Source of the DNA: DAOTWC01 sp048499435
GTDB taxonomy: Bacteria; Chloroflexota; Anaerolineae; Aggregatilineales; Phototrophicaceae
Length of the DNA: 64,000 nucleotides
Direction: 5' to 3'
Assembly: GCA_048499435.1 (NCBI GenBank)
Contig: JASNZW010000005.1
Span: forward strand, 124,001 to 188,000
Positions 9,412-18,768 of the stretch are shown one piece after another. The position numbers were made by a program, and so were the translations under genes. Within the stretch, counting starts at the first letter, position 1; the number at the start of each line of letters is the position of its first letter. The notes beneath the pieces are model-generated. The model did not search any database. It saw only the letters and a list, made by a program, of their open reading frames with translations, and was not told where the DNA came from.

Positions 9412-11838
9412 TCAGGCCGCGCCGTAAAGGGCGCGGTAGATGGCGTAGAAACTGTACACACGCTCGATATAGCCCCGCGTGCTGTCAATCGTGATCACCG
9501 ACATAAACAGGTCAGGGTCACCGCCCGCCAGCTCCAGCCAGCTCGCGGCCCGCCCCGGCCCGGCGTTGTAGCCCGCCAGCGCCGCGATGGCGCTGCCGCC
9601 AAAGCGCCGCATCTGCTCCGCCAGGTAAAACGCGCCGAATTCGACGCCCGCGTAGGGGCGGTGCAGGTCGCTGTGCTGGTAGCCGGGCCACTGAAGCTGG
9701 CCGGCGATGTACTCCGCCGTGCTGGGGATCACCTGCGTCAGCCCTTTTTCGCCGGCGGCGGCGGTGGCGGTGGTGTCGAACAGGCTCTCCAGGCGAATCA
9801 GCGAAAACAGCAGCAGCGGGTCCAGGTCGTACTGTTCGGCGGCGGCCAGCACGACATCGCGGTAGTAGGCCGGGTAGCGCAGCCGGGCGATCCACGACGG
9901 CGTATCGAGCGTGGCCGCGCCCGCCGCCTGAATCAGGTTGGCCGCGCCCACAATCGAAAGCTGGTAGGCGGCGATAGCGCGCAGGAAAATCGCAAGCTGG
10001 TACGACGCCAGCCCATCCGCTTTGTGCGCCTGAAGCAGATCGCTGAACTCCGTTTCCGCCTCGGCATAGGCCCCGACGGCCCACAGCTCGCGCCCGCGCA
10101 CCAGGCGCGGGTCCGCCTCCAGCGCCGGCGACAGCGGCCACAGCACCCCTTCCTGCGTCACGCTGAACGTCTGCCGCAGCCAATCCTCAGCGGCGGCCAG
10201 CTCCGCCGCGTCGTCGAACTCAAAGCGGTAAGCGGCGGGCGGCGCGAACGGCGGCGTGCCCGCCATCAGGTCGCGGGCGCGGGCGGCGAAGTAGCTGTCG
10301 GGCGCGGCGCTCACGGCCAGGTTAAGGGCCTGTTGCGCGGTGGCGCTGTCGCCCCGGCGCTGCGCCAGCCGCCCCACCCACAAATACGCGGACGCCTGAT
10401 CGCTGCCGCTGGCCGTCGCCGCCAGCCGCGCGAACAACTGCTCAGCGCGGGCGTAGTCCGCCAGGTTGTAAGCCGCCGACGCCGCGATGAACAGCCCGCT
10501 GCGCGCCTGCTCTGAATCGGGATAGTCGTTCGCCAGCCGCTCAAACACCTGGCGCGCCTGCAGCGGGTCGTTATTCGTCCCATAGAGATAACCAGCGCGC
10601 CACAGCGCCTCAGCGGCGGTGGCCGGCAGGTAGCCATAGTTGTCGGCGATGAACAGATAGCGCTCAACAGCGCCGGGGATGTCGTCCAGCAGGAAGCGCG
10701 TGCGGCCCTGCTCCAGCAGCGCCTCGCCGAACGCGGGGTCCTGCGGGTACTGGTCAATCACCGTCTGGAACGCCGTCACGGCGGCGGCCGCGTTGCCCAG
10801 TTCACGATACGCACGGCCCAGCAGCAGATGCATCTCAGCGGGAATAGCGGCCAGCTCGCGCGTGGTGGACCAGTCGTTGAACGCCTCGACCGCTGCTTCG
10901 TAATCGCCGTACAGATAGCTGACGCGCCCGACCGTGTAGCCGTCCAGCTCGCGGCCATTTTCGCGCAGCAGCGCCAGCGCCTGATAAGCCTGCGGGCTGG
11001 CCGGGTAGGCCGTTACCAGGTTTTCCAGCCGGTCCAGGCCCACCGTTGGGTCGGCGGCGGCCAGCTCCGCCTGGGCGGCGGCAAACGCTATGCTGGCGCG
11101 ATAGGGGTCGTTGCGCGCCACCTCAAGGATCGCGTCGTACTGGGCTGCGGCGTCGGCGGGCTGCCCGGCGGTGAGGTACACCTGCGCCACCTTTTCGCGC
11201 AGCGCGAGCTGCGGAACCAGCGTGCGGCTGGCCGCCAGCGCCTGCCCGTAGCTGGCAAGCGCGGCGGATGTCTGCCCCAGCGCCAGGCGCGCGTCGCCGA
11301 TGCGCTCGTGCGCGTAGCTGTCAATCAGGCCGGGGCGCAGCGCCAGATACTGCTCGAAATCGGCGATCGCTTCCTGCCAGCGCGACTGGCCCAGATAGGC
11401 GTCGCCGCGCAGGAACAGCGCCTGCGGGCGGCGCGCGTCGTCCGGGTAGGCGTCAATAAAAGCGGTGAAGCCGGCGACAGCCTCAGCGAACAGCCCCTCG
11501 CGCAGGGCGGCCTGGCCCAGGCCAAAGGCGGCCGCGGCGGCGGTGTCGGGCGGCGCGCCCTGCGCCCGAACGGCGTCGTACAGGCCGACGGCGCGCTCGT
11601 AATAACCGTCCAGCAGCGCGCGGTCGGCGGTGCGCAGCAGCGTCTCTGGCGGCGTGGTCGGCGTGGGCGGGATAGTGGGCGTGGGCGTGGGTGACGGCGG
11701 CAGCGTCGGCGTGGGCGTGCCCGCCGGTGTCGCTGTCACGTAAATCACCTGCGATTGTTCGAGCGTGCAGGCGCTCAGCAGGGCCAGCGCGGCCAGGGCC
11801 GGCAGCGCGCGGCGTGTCCACCAGGTTGGTTTCATCAT
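9412..11838 (-). CDS. TPR-containing lytic transglycosylase lipoprotein (Slt70-like)
   Basis: The 808-residue protein has a lipoprotein signal (LALLSAC near residue 20-24) and a Thr-Pro-rich linker (35-65). A long alpha-helical tetratricopeptide region follows (about 70-620), with repeats such as AAAAFGLGQAALREGLFAEAV. The C-terminal ~160 residues are an SLT domain: the catalytic Glu is in SLIRLESLFD, followed by GEKGLTQVIPSTA and ALAGYNAGPGRA. It should cleave peptidoglycan glycan strands with 1,6-anhydro product formation at the membrane surface. It is much longer than typical Slt because of the extended TPR array. Two adjacent ATG codons (11838, 11835) could start it. It is preceded at 71 bp by a phosphatase-like gene on the same strand. 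Confidence 0.88.
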   Translation of the reverse strand: MMKPTWWTRRALPALAALALLSACTLEQSQVIYVTATPAGTPTPTLPPSPTPTPTIPPTPTTPPETLLRTADRALLDGYYERAVGLYDAVRAQGAPPDTAAAAAFGLGQAALREGLFAEAVAGFTAFIDAYPDDARRPQALFLRGDAYLGQSRWQEAIADFEQYLALRPGLIDSYAHERIGDARLALGQTSAALASYGQALAASRTLVPQLALREKVAQVYLTAGQPADAAAQYDAILEVARNDPYRASIAFAAAQAELAAADPTVGLDRLENLVTAYPASPQAYQALALLRENGRELDGYTVGRVSYLYGDYEAAVEAFNDWSTTRELAAIPAEMHLLLGRAYRELGNAAAAVTAFQTVIDQYPQDPAFGEALLEQGRTRFLLDDIPGAVERYLFIADNYGYLPATAAEALWRAGYLYGTNNDPLQARQVFERLANDYPDSEQARSGLFIAASAAYNLADYARAEQLFARLAATASGSDQASAYLWVGRLAQRRGDSATAQQALNLAVSAAPDSYFAARARDLMAGTPPFAPPAAYRFEFDDAAELAAAEDWLRQTFSVTQEGVLWPLSPALEADPRLVRGRELWAVGAYAEAETEFSDLLQAHKADGLASYQLAIFLRAIAAYQLSIVGAANLIQAAGAATLDTPSWIARLRYPAYYRDVVLAAAEQYDLDPLLLFSLIRLESLFDTTATAAAGEKGLTQVIPSTAEYIAGQLQWPGYQHSDLHRPYAGVEFGAFYLAEQMRRFGGSAIAALAGYNAGPGRAASWLELAGGDPDLFMSVITIDSTRGYIERVYSFYAIYRALYGAA

Positions 11839-11909
11839 GCGGCGGATTGTATCACGCGCGGTCAGCGGCCTGTCAATGACGATCAGCCAACGCTAAGCGG
11901 GCGGCGCGC

Positions 11910-13211
11910 TCACAGCCGCTTCCAGATAAACGGCACGAGCATCTCCCAGTCGGTCAGGCCGCCGTGCGCGCTGACGACCGCCTCCGGGCTGGCGTCAATC
12001 ACCATCCGGCCCAGGCGCGGGATAACCACAACGTCGCCCAGGCGGTGCAGCGCCTCGTCGTAAGCTGGCTCCGGGCCGAACAGCCCGGCGTCCGCCGCCG
12101 CGCGCGACTCGACCCAGGCGAGATCGTCGGCGAAGTCGCGGCTGAGCGCCGCCTGCGCCGCCGCGCGCTGGTCCGGCAGCAGGTTGAGGTACGGCAGGCG
12201 GCCCTCGCCAGACATACCAAAGCGCAGCGCAGCGCGCACCGGCCCGGCCTGCGGGTGACGGCGGAAATCCACCAACTGCGGCACGTCATGGTGTCCGTGA
12301 TCGGCCAGGAAGAGCAGCAGCGTGCGCCCGTCGCGCGCGCCCTCGTCGCGCAGCGCCTGCGCCAGGCCCGTAAGCTGCTGGCGCGCTTCGGCGCGCGTGT
12401 AGGGCGTGTCGGCGCCGTAAGCGTGCGCCAGCGCGTCCACGCCCGGCCAGTAGACGCTGACCACGCAGCGCTGGCCGGCGGTAGCGCGCAGCGTCTCGCC
12501 CAGCCGCAGCCAGAAATCGCTGAAACTGAGGTGAAAATGCCGCGCCGACACGCCCCGGTGCAGCATCCGCGACAGGCCCCCCTCCATCAGGCGGTAATCG
12601 AGCAGCAGATGCGTGGGCACGCCCGCCGCCTGCAGCGCCTGCGCCAGGCCATCCAGCGGGATGAACGTATCCGGGTTGAGGCCCCACTGGGCATACGTGT
12701 GCTCAGCGAAACGCTTGCCCGGCGGCGCGAATGTGAGCGCGTAAAACGGCATCGAGAACTCGCGCAGGAACATCGTCAGGCCGACGATGCCGTGCGCGAT
12801 AGGCGTGTGCCCGGTCCACAGCGTCGTGAGCGCCGCGGCGGTGGTGCAGGGCGTGATCGAAGTCAGCGGCAGCGGGCCGCGCCCGTCGCTGAGTTCGGCG
12901 ACGGCCTGGCGCAGCGCCGGGTCATCGTCCATAAAACGGCGCAGCCAGCGGTAGCCCAGACCGTCCGTCAGAAACATGACGACCCGGTCCACCTGCCCCG
13001 CCGGCGAGCTGCCGTCCCACACGGCGTCGTCCAGCGGCGCGGGGTTGGGCAGGGCAACGCCCAGCACGTGCGCCACGCTCTGCGCCAGGTTGTAAATGGA
13101 CAGGCCGCCGTAGTGCGGAAACACCAGCTCATCGGCCCACGACACCGGCAGATCAAGCAGGCGGTTGGCGCGGATGCGCGCTTCCAGCGCGTCAGCAAGG
13201 GCTGTAGTCAT
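11910..13211 (-). CDS. alkaline phosphatase superfamily protein (type I phosphodiesterase/nucleotide pyrophosphatase)
   Basis: The 433-residue protein has the metal-site signatures of this superfamily: VVMFLTDGLG near 80, the nucleophile region TPCTTAAALTTLWTGHTP near 125, YWPGVDALAHAYG near 250, and LLFLADHGHHD near 310. It probably hydrolyses a phosphodiester or phosphomonoester with two metal ions; the substrate is unknown. There is no signal peptide, so it seems cytoplasmic. ATG at 13211 has AAGG 4-5 nt upstream; a GTG three codons earlier is possible. It sits between a DUF255 gene and the lytic transglycosylase on the same strand. Confidence 0.85.
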   Translation of the reverse strand: MTTALADALEARIRANRLLDLPVSWADELVFPHYGGLSIYNLAQSVAHVLGVALPNPAPLDDAVWDGSSPAGQVDRVVMFLTDGLGYRWLRRFMDDDPALRQAVAELSDGRGPLPLTSITPCTTAAALTTLWTGHTPIAHGIVGLTMFLREFSMPFYALTFAPPGKRFAEHTYAQWGLNPDTFIPLDGLAQALQAAGVPTHLLLDYRLMEGGLSRMLHRGVSARHFHLSFSDFWLRLGETLRATAGQRCVVSVYWPGVDALAHAYGADTPYTRAEARQQLTGLAQALRDEGARDGRTLLLFLADHGHHDVPQLVDFRRHPQAGPVRAALRFGMSGEGRLPYLNLLPDQRAAAQAALSRDFADDLAWVESRAAADAGLFGPEPAYDEALHRLGDVVVIPRLGRMVIDASPEAVVSAHGGLTDWEMLVPFIWKRL

Positions 13212-13287
13212 GGCCTTCACCTATCAGGCGCGAATACACAGGTGGCAGCTATTAGACCACCCGGCCCCGCTTCCGGCAACCAGCGCG

Positions 13288-15327
<2,040 letters not shown>

Positions 15328-15423
15328 ACACGCCGTCCTCTCGGCGCTGGCGCGCCCATTTTTATGATCCCTGTGATTGTAATTATGCCCGCCAGGGCCG
15401 CCCGCGCGCAAGCTGCGCGGCGC

Positions 15424-16077
15424 TTACCAGGTGGTCAGATCGTCCACCGGCGGCACAGCGCGCGCCGCCGCCCAGTAGCCCGCCAGCCAGCTCACAAGCT
15501 GGCGCATAACGTCAGGCGTCAGGCGGGCGGCGGCCTCAATCCCGCGCGGGGAAAAGGTGTAAAGGGTGACAAAATAGCGGTGGGTGCTGGTGATGGCGTA
15601 GTCGCTGTCCCAGCGGGCCTGCCCCCACAGGAAGGCGATGCCGCTGTCGGCGCGCCGCATCTGGTCCAGCCAGCGGGCGCGGTCGGTCTCGCTGAGCGCG
15701 TCGAACGTAAAGCGCAGCCCCAGCATTGAGCCGGCCGAGAACAGCAGGTTCACGGCGCGCGTGGCGCGGTCAGCCTCAACCAGCAGCCCGAACGCGCCGT
15801 CCTGCGTCGTGAGCAGCGCCGTGCCCGCGCGCCCGGTCAGCGCCTGGAAGCGCGCGGCTGACAGCAGCGGCGGCGATGGAAACCGCCGCGCCAGCTCAGC
15901 GTCAAGGTCAGCCTCACCCTCCAGAAACAACTCCAGCAGCAGCGGCGGGCGCGTGCCCGGCAGGTCCGGCCCAGCCGCGCGCGCCGCCACCGACCGTTCG
16001 CGCTCAGTCACGGACCGCCGCGCGGGGATAGTTTCATCGCCCAGCGAACCGGTTGGGTTGTGTTTATCTCTGGCCAT
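15424..16077 (-). CDS. hypothetical protein
   Basis: I do not recognise this 217-residue protein. It is soluble, with no signal or membrane segment. The N-terminal 40 residues are polar and look disordered (MARDKHNPTGSLGDETIPAR). The rest looks like an alpha/beta domain with stretches such as ALLTTQDGAFGLLVEADRAT and RYFVTLYTFSPRGIE. It ends with a helix and DDLTTW. The ATG at 16077 is preceded by a purine-rich AGGGGCGC. It lies on the same strand as, and 96 bp upstream of, the DUF255 gene start. Confidence 0.65.
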   Translation of the reverse strand: MARDKHNPTGSLGDETIPARRSVTERERSVAARAAGPDLPGTRPPLLLELFLEGEADLDAELARRFPSPPLLSAARFQALTGRAGTALLTTQDGAFGLLVEADRATRAVNLLFSAGSMLGLRFTFDALSETDRARWLDQMRRADSGIAFLWGQARWDSDYAITSTHRYFVTLYTFSPRGIEAAARLTPDVMRQLVSWLAGYWAAARAVPPVDDLTTW

Positions 16078-16147
16078 GCGCCCCTGCCCTACAGCACTAA
16101 CCACGCAGCCTTGATTATACACCACAGCCGCCGGGGCGCGGCGGCGA

Positions 16148-16579
16148 TCAGGCCCGCGCGGCGGCTTCAGGCGCGGCGGCCAGCCGGCGCAGCGTCGTCT
16201 CCAGGCCGAACAGCAGCCAGATTTCTTCGATTACGCCGCCGGCGCCGCGCAAGAGCGCCAGTTCCTCAATCTCCACCCGCCGGCCAGTGGGCAGCGCGTC
16301 GCGCCAGATGCCGGTGTGCGTCCCCGTGATCAGCCAGCGCCCGGAAACCAGGTCGCCCGTGTTGGCCACCTCGCCCATCACCATCACCTGGGTGTCGGGG
16401 AAGGCGATGCGCCAGGCAGCCACCACACGCCGGTAGGCCGCCCGCCCCAGCACACCAGCGCGGCGGCCGGGCAGGTGACACACCAGCTCAGCAGCGTAGC
16501 GGTCGTCCACCGCTCCCAGGTCGCCCCGGCCCCACACCTGTTCAGCGTCGCGGTAAAAAAGCGCAGCAATATCGTCCAT
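16148..16579 (-). CDS. SnoaL-like/ester cyclase-type NTF2-fold protein
   Basis: The 143-residue protein fits the SnoaL-like polyketide-cyclase family. It has an N-terminal helix (DIAALFYRDAEQVWGRGD), the stretch AAELVCHLPGRRAGVLGRAAY, then AFPDTQVMVMGEVANTGDLVSGRWLITGTHTG and a C-terminal EIWLLFG strand. Such small alpha+beta barrels act as cyclases, isomerases or hydrolases on small hydrophobic substrates. The specific reaction cannot be told. It is transcribed divergently from a methyltransferase across a 129-bp AT-richer region with palindromes, so the two may be co-regulated. Confidence 0.78.
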   Translation of the reverse strand: MDDIAALFYRDAEQVWGRGDLGAVDDRYAAELVCHLPGRRAGVLGRAAYRRVVAAWRIAFPDTQVMVMGEVANTGDLVSGRWLITGTHTGIWRDALPTGRRVEIEELALLRGAGGVIEEIWLLFGLETTLRRLAAAPEAAARA

Positions 16580-16600
16580 TCAGCAGCCCTGCACAATCTA

Positions 16601-16655
16601 ATTTCAATGAAATATAAAAGTCCGAACTCAGCACGCCTTTATTCGATTATAATCG
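16601..16655. promoter_or_regulatory. divergent regulatory region with two palindromes
   Basis: Two perfect inverted repeats sit between the divergent SnoaL-like and methyltransferase genes: ATTTCA-A-TGAAAT at 16601-16613, and the 12-bp palindrome CGATTATAATCG at 16644-16655. The second contains a TATAAT at 16648-16653 reading toward the methyltransferase. A protein bound there would cover the -10 element. No clear -35 is present. Confidence 0.4.
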
Positions 16656-16708
16656 CGAACCAGCCGCCCGTAACGCACAGCGTATAGCCAATCTGGAGGG
16701 CCACCACC

Positions 16709-17488
16709 ATGCCCGACGACCCGAAAACACTGTCACAGGCGCGCTTTGGCCGGCACGCGCAGGAATATGTCGCCAGCGCCGTCCACGCCAGCGGGGCGGA
16801 CCTCGACCGGCTGCTGGCGCTGGCCGCGCCCCAGCCCGCGTGGACGCTGCTGGATATCGCCACCGGCGGCGGCCACACGGCGCTGGCCTTCGCGCCTTAT
16901 GTGCGGCAGGTCGTGGCCGGGGACCTGACACCGGCCATGCTGCGCGCGGCGCGCCGCTTTCTGGCGGAGCGCGGCGCGGCGAACGTCGCGTATGTCGCCA
17001 CCGACGCCGAGAACACGGCCTTCGCCAGCGACACCTTCGACCTGGTGACGTGCCGCCTCGCGGCGCACCACTTCCCCGACTGCTTCCGTTTCGTGCGCGA
17101 GTGCGCCCGCGTGCTGAAGCCCGGCTGCCTGCTGCTGATTGAAGACCATCTGCTGCCGGAAGATGACCGCGCCGCCCGCTATATTGACTCCTTCGAGCGC
17201 CTGCGCGACCCCAGCCATCACCGCGCCTACGCCGAGTACGAATGGCGCGGCATGTTCCTCGACGCCGGGCTGACAGTTGAACACACAGAAACGCTGACGC
17301 GCGGCGCGGGCGGGCTGGCGGCGTGGGCGCAGCGCCAGGGCTGCGCGCCGGACGTGATCGAACGGCTGCACATCATGCTGGCGCAGGCCCCTGCCGCTGT
17401 GCAGGCGTGGCTTAACCCGCGCTGCGCCGGCGCGCCCGCCGCCGACTTCGACCACACCTTTATCATCATCGCCGGGCGGAAGCGTTAG
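16709..17488 (+). CDS. class I SAM-dependent methyltransferase (UbiE-like)
   Basis: The 259-residue protein has the Rossmann methyltransferase motifs. Motif I is LLDIATGGGHTALAFAP (about 48-64), the acidic residue after strand 2 is in VVAGDLTPAML, then ATDAENTAFASDTFDLVTCRLAAHHFPD and the post-motif ARVLKPGCLLLIEDH. It is of the Methyltransf_11/UbiE type and methylates an unknown small molecule. GGAGGG lies 8 nt before the ATG. It is divergent from a SnoaL-like protein and convergent with a glycosyltransferase, a set seen around natural-product or lipid tailoring genes, but no biosynthetic core enzyme is nearby. Confidence 0.87.
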   Translation: MPDDPKTLSQARFGRHAQEYVASAVHASGADLDRLLALAAPQPAWTLLDIATGGGHTALAFAPYVRQVVAGDLTPAMLRAARRFLAERGAANVAYVATDAENTAFASDTFDLVTCRLAAHHFPDCFRFVRECARVLKPGCLLLIEDHLLPEDDRAARYIDSFERLRDPSHHRAYAEYEWRGMFLDAGLTVEHTETLTRGAGGLAAWAQRQGCAPDVIERLHIMLAQAPAAVQAWLNPRCAGAPAADFDHTFIIIAGRKR

Positions 17489-17502
17489 CTGACAGCGGCG
17501 GG

Positions 17503-18744
17503 TCAGCCGGCGGCCAGCGCCAGCAGCGCGGCGGCGGCCTGCGGCGGCCCGCCCAACGCGGCCATCTCATCCGCCAGGCGGCGGACATTAGCCTGCACCT
17601 GCGCGTCGGCCAGCAGCGCCTGCGCGCCCGCCAGCAGCGCGCCGCCGTGCACATCGTGCGCCGTCAGGTTGAGGCCGATCTTCGCCTGGGCGACGCGCCG
17701 CGCCTGCCCGCGCTGGTCGGCGGCGTGCGGCACGACGATCTGCGGGATGCCGTGCACGATCGCCGCGTGCGTCGTGCCCATGCCGCCGTGATGAATCGCC
17801 AGCCGCACGCGCGGCAGCAAATGGTCGAAATCCACCCAGTTGAGCAGGCGCGTGCCCGGCGGCAGCGCCGCGATAAGCGCCGCCTTGTCGTCTGGCGCGG
17901 GCGGCTGGGCGCCGATCACGACGACCGGCAGCAGCCCTGCCCGCGCCGCCGCCTGCGCCGCCCAGCTAAAAAAGCCCAGGTCGCCGGTGAACGTGCTGCC
18001 CAGCGTCACCAGCGCCAGCGGCGTGTCGTCCGGGATGGCGGCCAGCCAGGCAGGCGGGTCACCCTGCGGCGCGGACGGCATCCCCCCGACGAAAACGTTC
18101 TGCGCCAGCAGCGTATCGCTGTCGGCGGCGTACCAGCCGCGCGTGAAATAGCAAATGTGCAGGCGCGGGCTGAGCACCGCCGGCGTCGGCCCGGTCGAGA
18201 AGTTAACGCCCGCCAGGCCGAAGCGCGCCAGCAGCCGGGCGATGCGCGCCTGGCTGTCAGCGCCCAGCGTTTTCTGCACCGGGAACAGACGCTGAGCGTC
18301 AAGCGTGCGCTGCGCCGGCCAGCCGCAGACGGCCAACGGGACAGCCAGCGCCTCCGCCGCCAGCGCCGCCGCCGGCAGGAACGGGTCAGCCGCGATCACA
18401 TCCGGCCTGCCGCGCTGCGCCGCCAGCGCCAGCAGGGCCGCGCCGCCCGCCGCCACCAGGTCCTCGCTCAGCCAGGTGTCAAGGGCGCGGCGGTAGCGCA
18501 GCATCACCGCTTCCTGTGGCGGAATGGCGCTTAGGTCGGGCGCGGGCGGCGGCGGCCACAGCCAGCCGGTGTGCGGCACCGGCGCGAACGGCAGCCCCGC
18601 CGCCGTGACCATTCGCGCCACCGGGGTTTCGCTCACCCAGGTGACGTTGTGGCCCAGCGCCGCCAGGGCGCGGGCTGTCCTGAGGAAACCGCCCCAGTCC
18701 AGGTGGCCGGGCAGCGGCGCGGATACAAACCAGAAGTTCGTCAG
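17503..18744 (-). CDS. GT1-family (UGT/MGT-like) glycosyltransferase, probable CTG start
   Basis: The C-terminal half has the GT-B nucleotide-sugar site: LVTLGSTFTGD, then IHHGGMGTTHAAIVHGIPQIVVPHAADQ. The best ATG/GTG-type start in frame, GTG at 18636, would delete the first beta-strand and loop of the N-terminal Rossmann domain. Reading upstream in frame restores it as TNFWFVSAPLPGHLDWGGFL, the usual family beginning. The only plausible initiator there is CTG at 18742-18744, with GGAG 7 nt upstream, 24 nt after the stop of the TPR gene. With it the protein is 413 residues, normal for the family. It glycosylates an unknown acceptor, perhaps a lipid or secondary metabolite. Confidence 0.82.
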   Translation of the reverse strand: MTNFWFVSAPLPGHLDWGGFLRTARALAALGHNVTWVSETPVARMVTAAGLPFAPVPHTGWLWPPPPAPDLSAIPPQEAVMLRYRRALDTWLSEDLVAAGGAALLALAAQRGRPDVIAADPFLPAAALAAEALAVPLAVCGWPAQRTLDAQRLFPVQKTLGADSQARIARLLARFGLAGVNFSTGPTPAVLSPRLHICYFTRGWYAADSDTLLAQNVFVGGMPSAPQGDPPAWLAAIPDDTPLALVTLGSTFTGDLGFFSWAAQAAARAGLLPVVVIGAQPPAPDDKAALIAALPPGTRLLNWVDFDHLLPRVRLAIHHGGMGTTHAAIVHGIPQIVVPHAADQRGQARRVAQAKIGLNLTAHDVHGGALLAGAQALLADAQVQANVRRLADEMAALGGPPQAAAALLALAAG

Positions 18745-18768
18745 GGGGTTAGCTCCAGTGCTGTGTGT

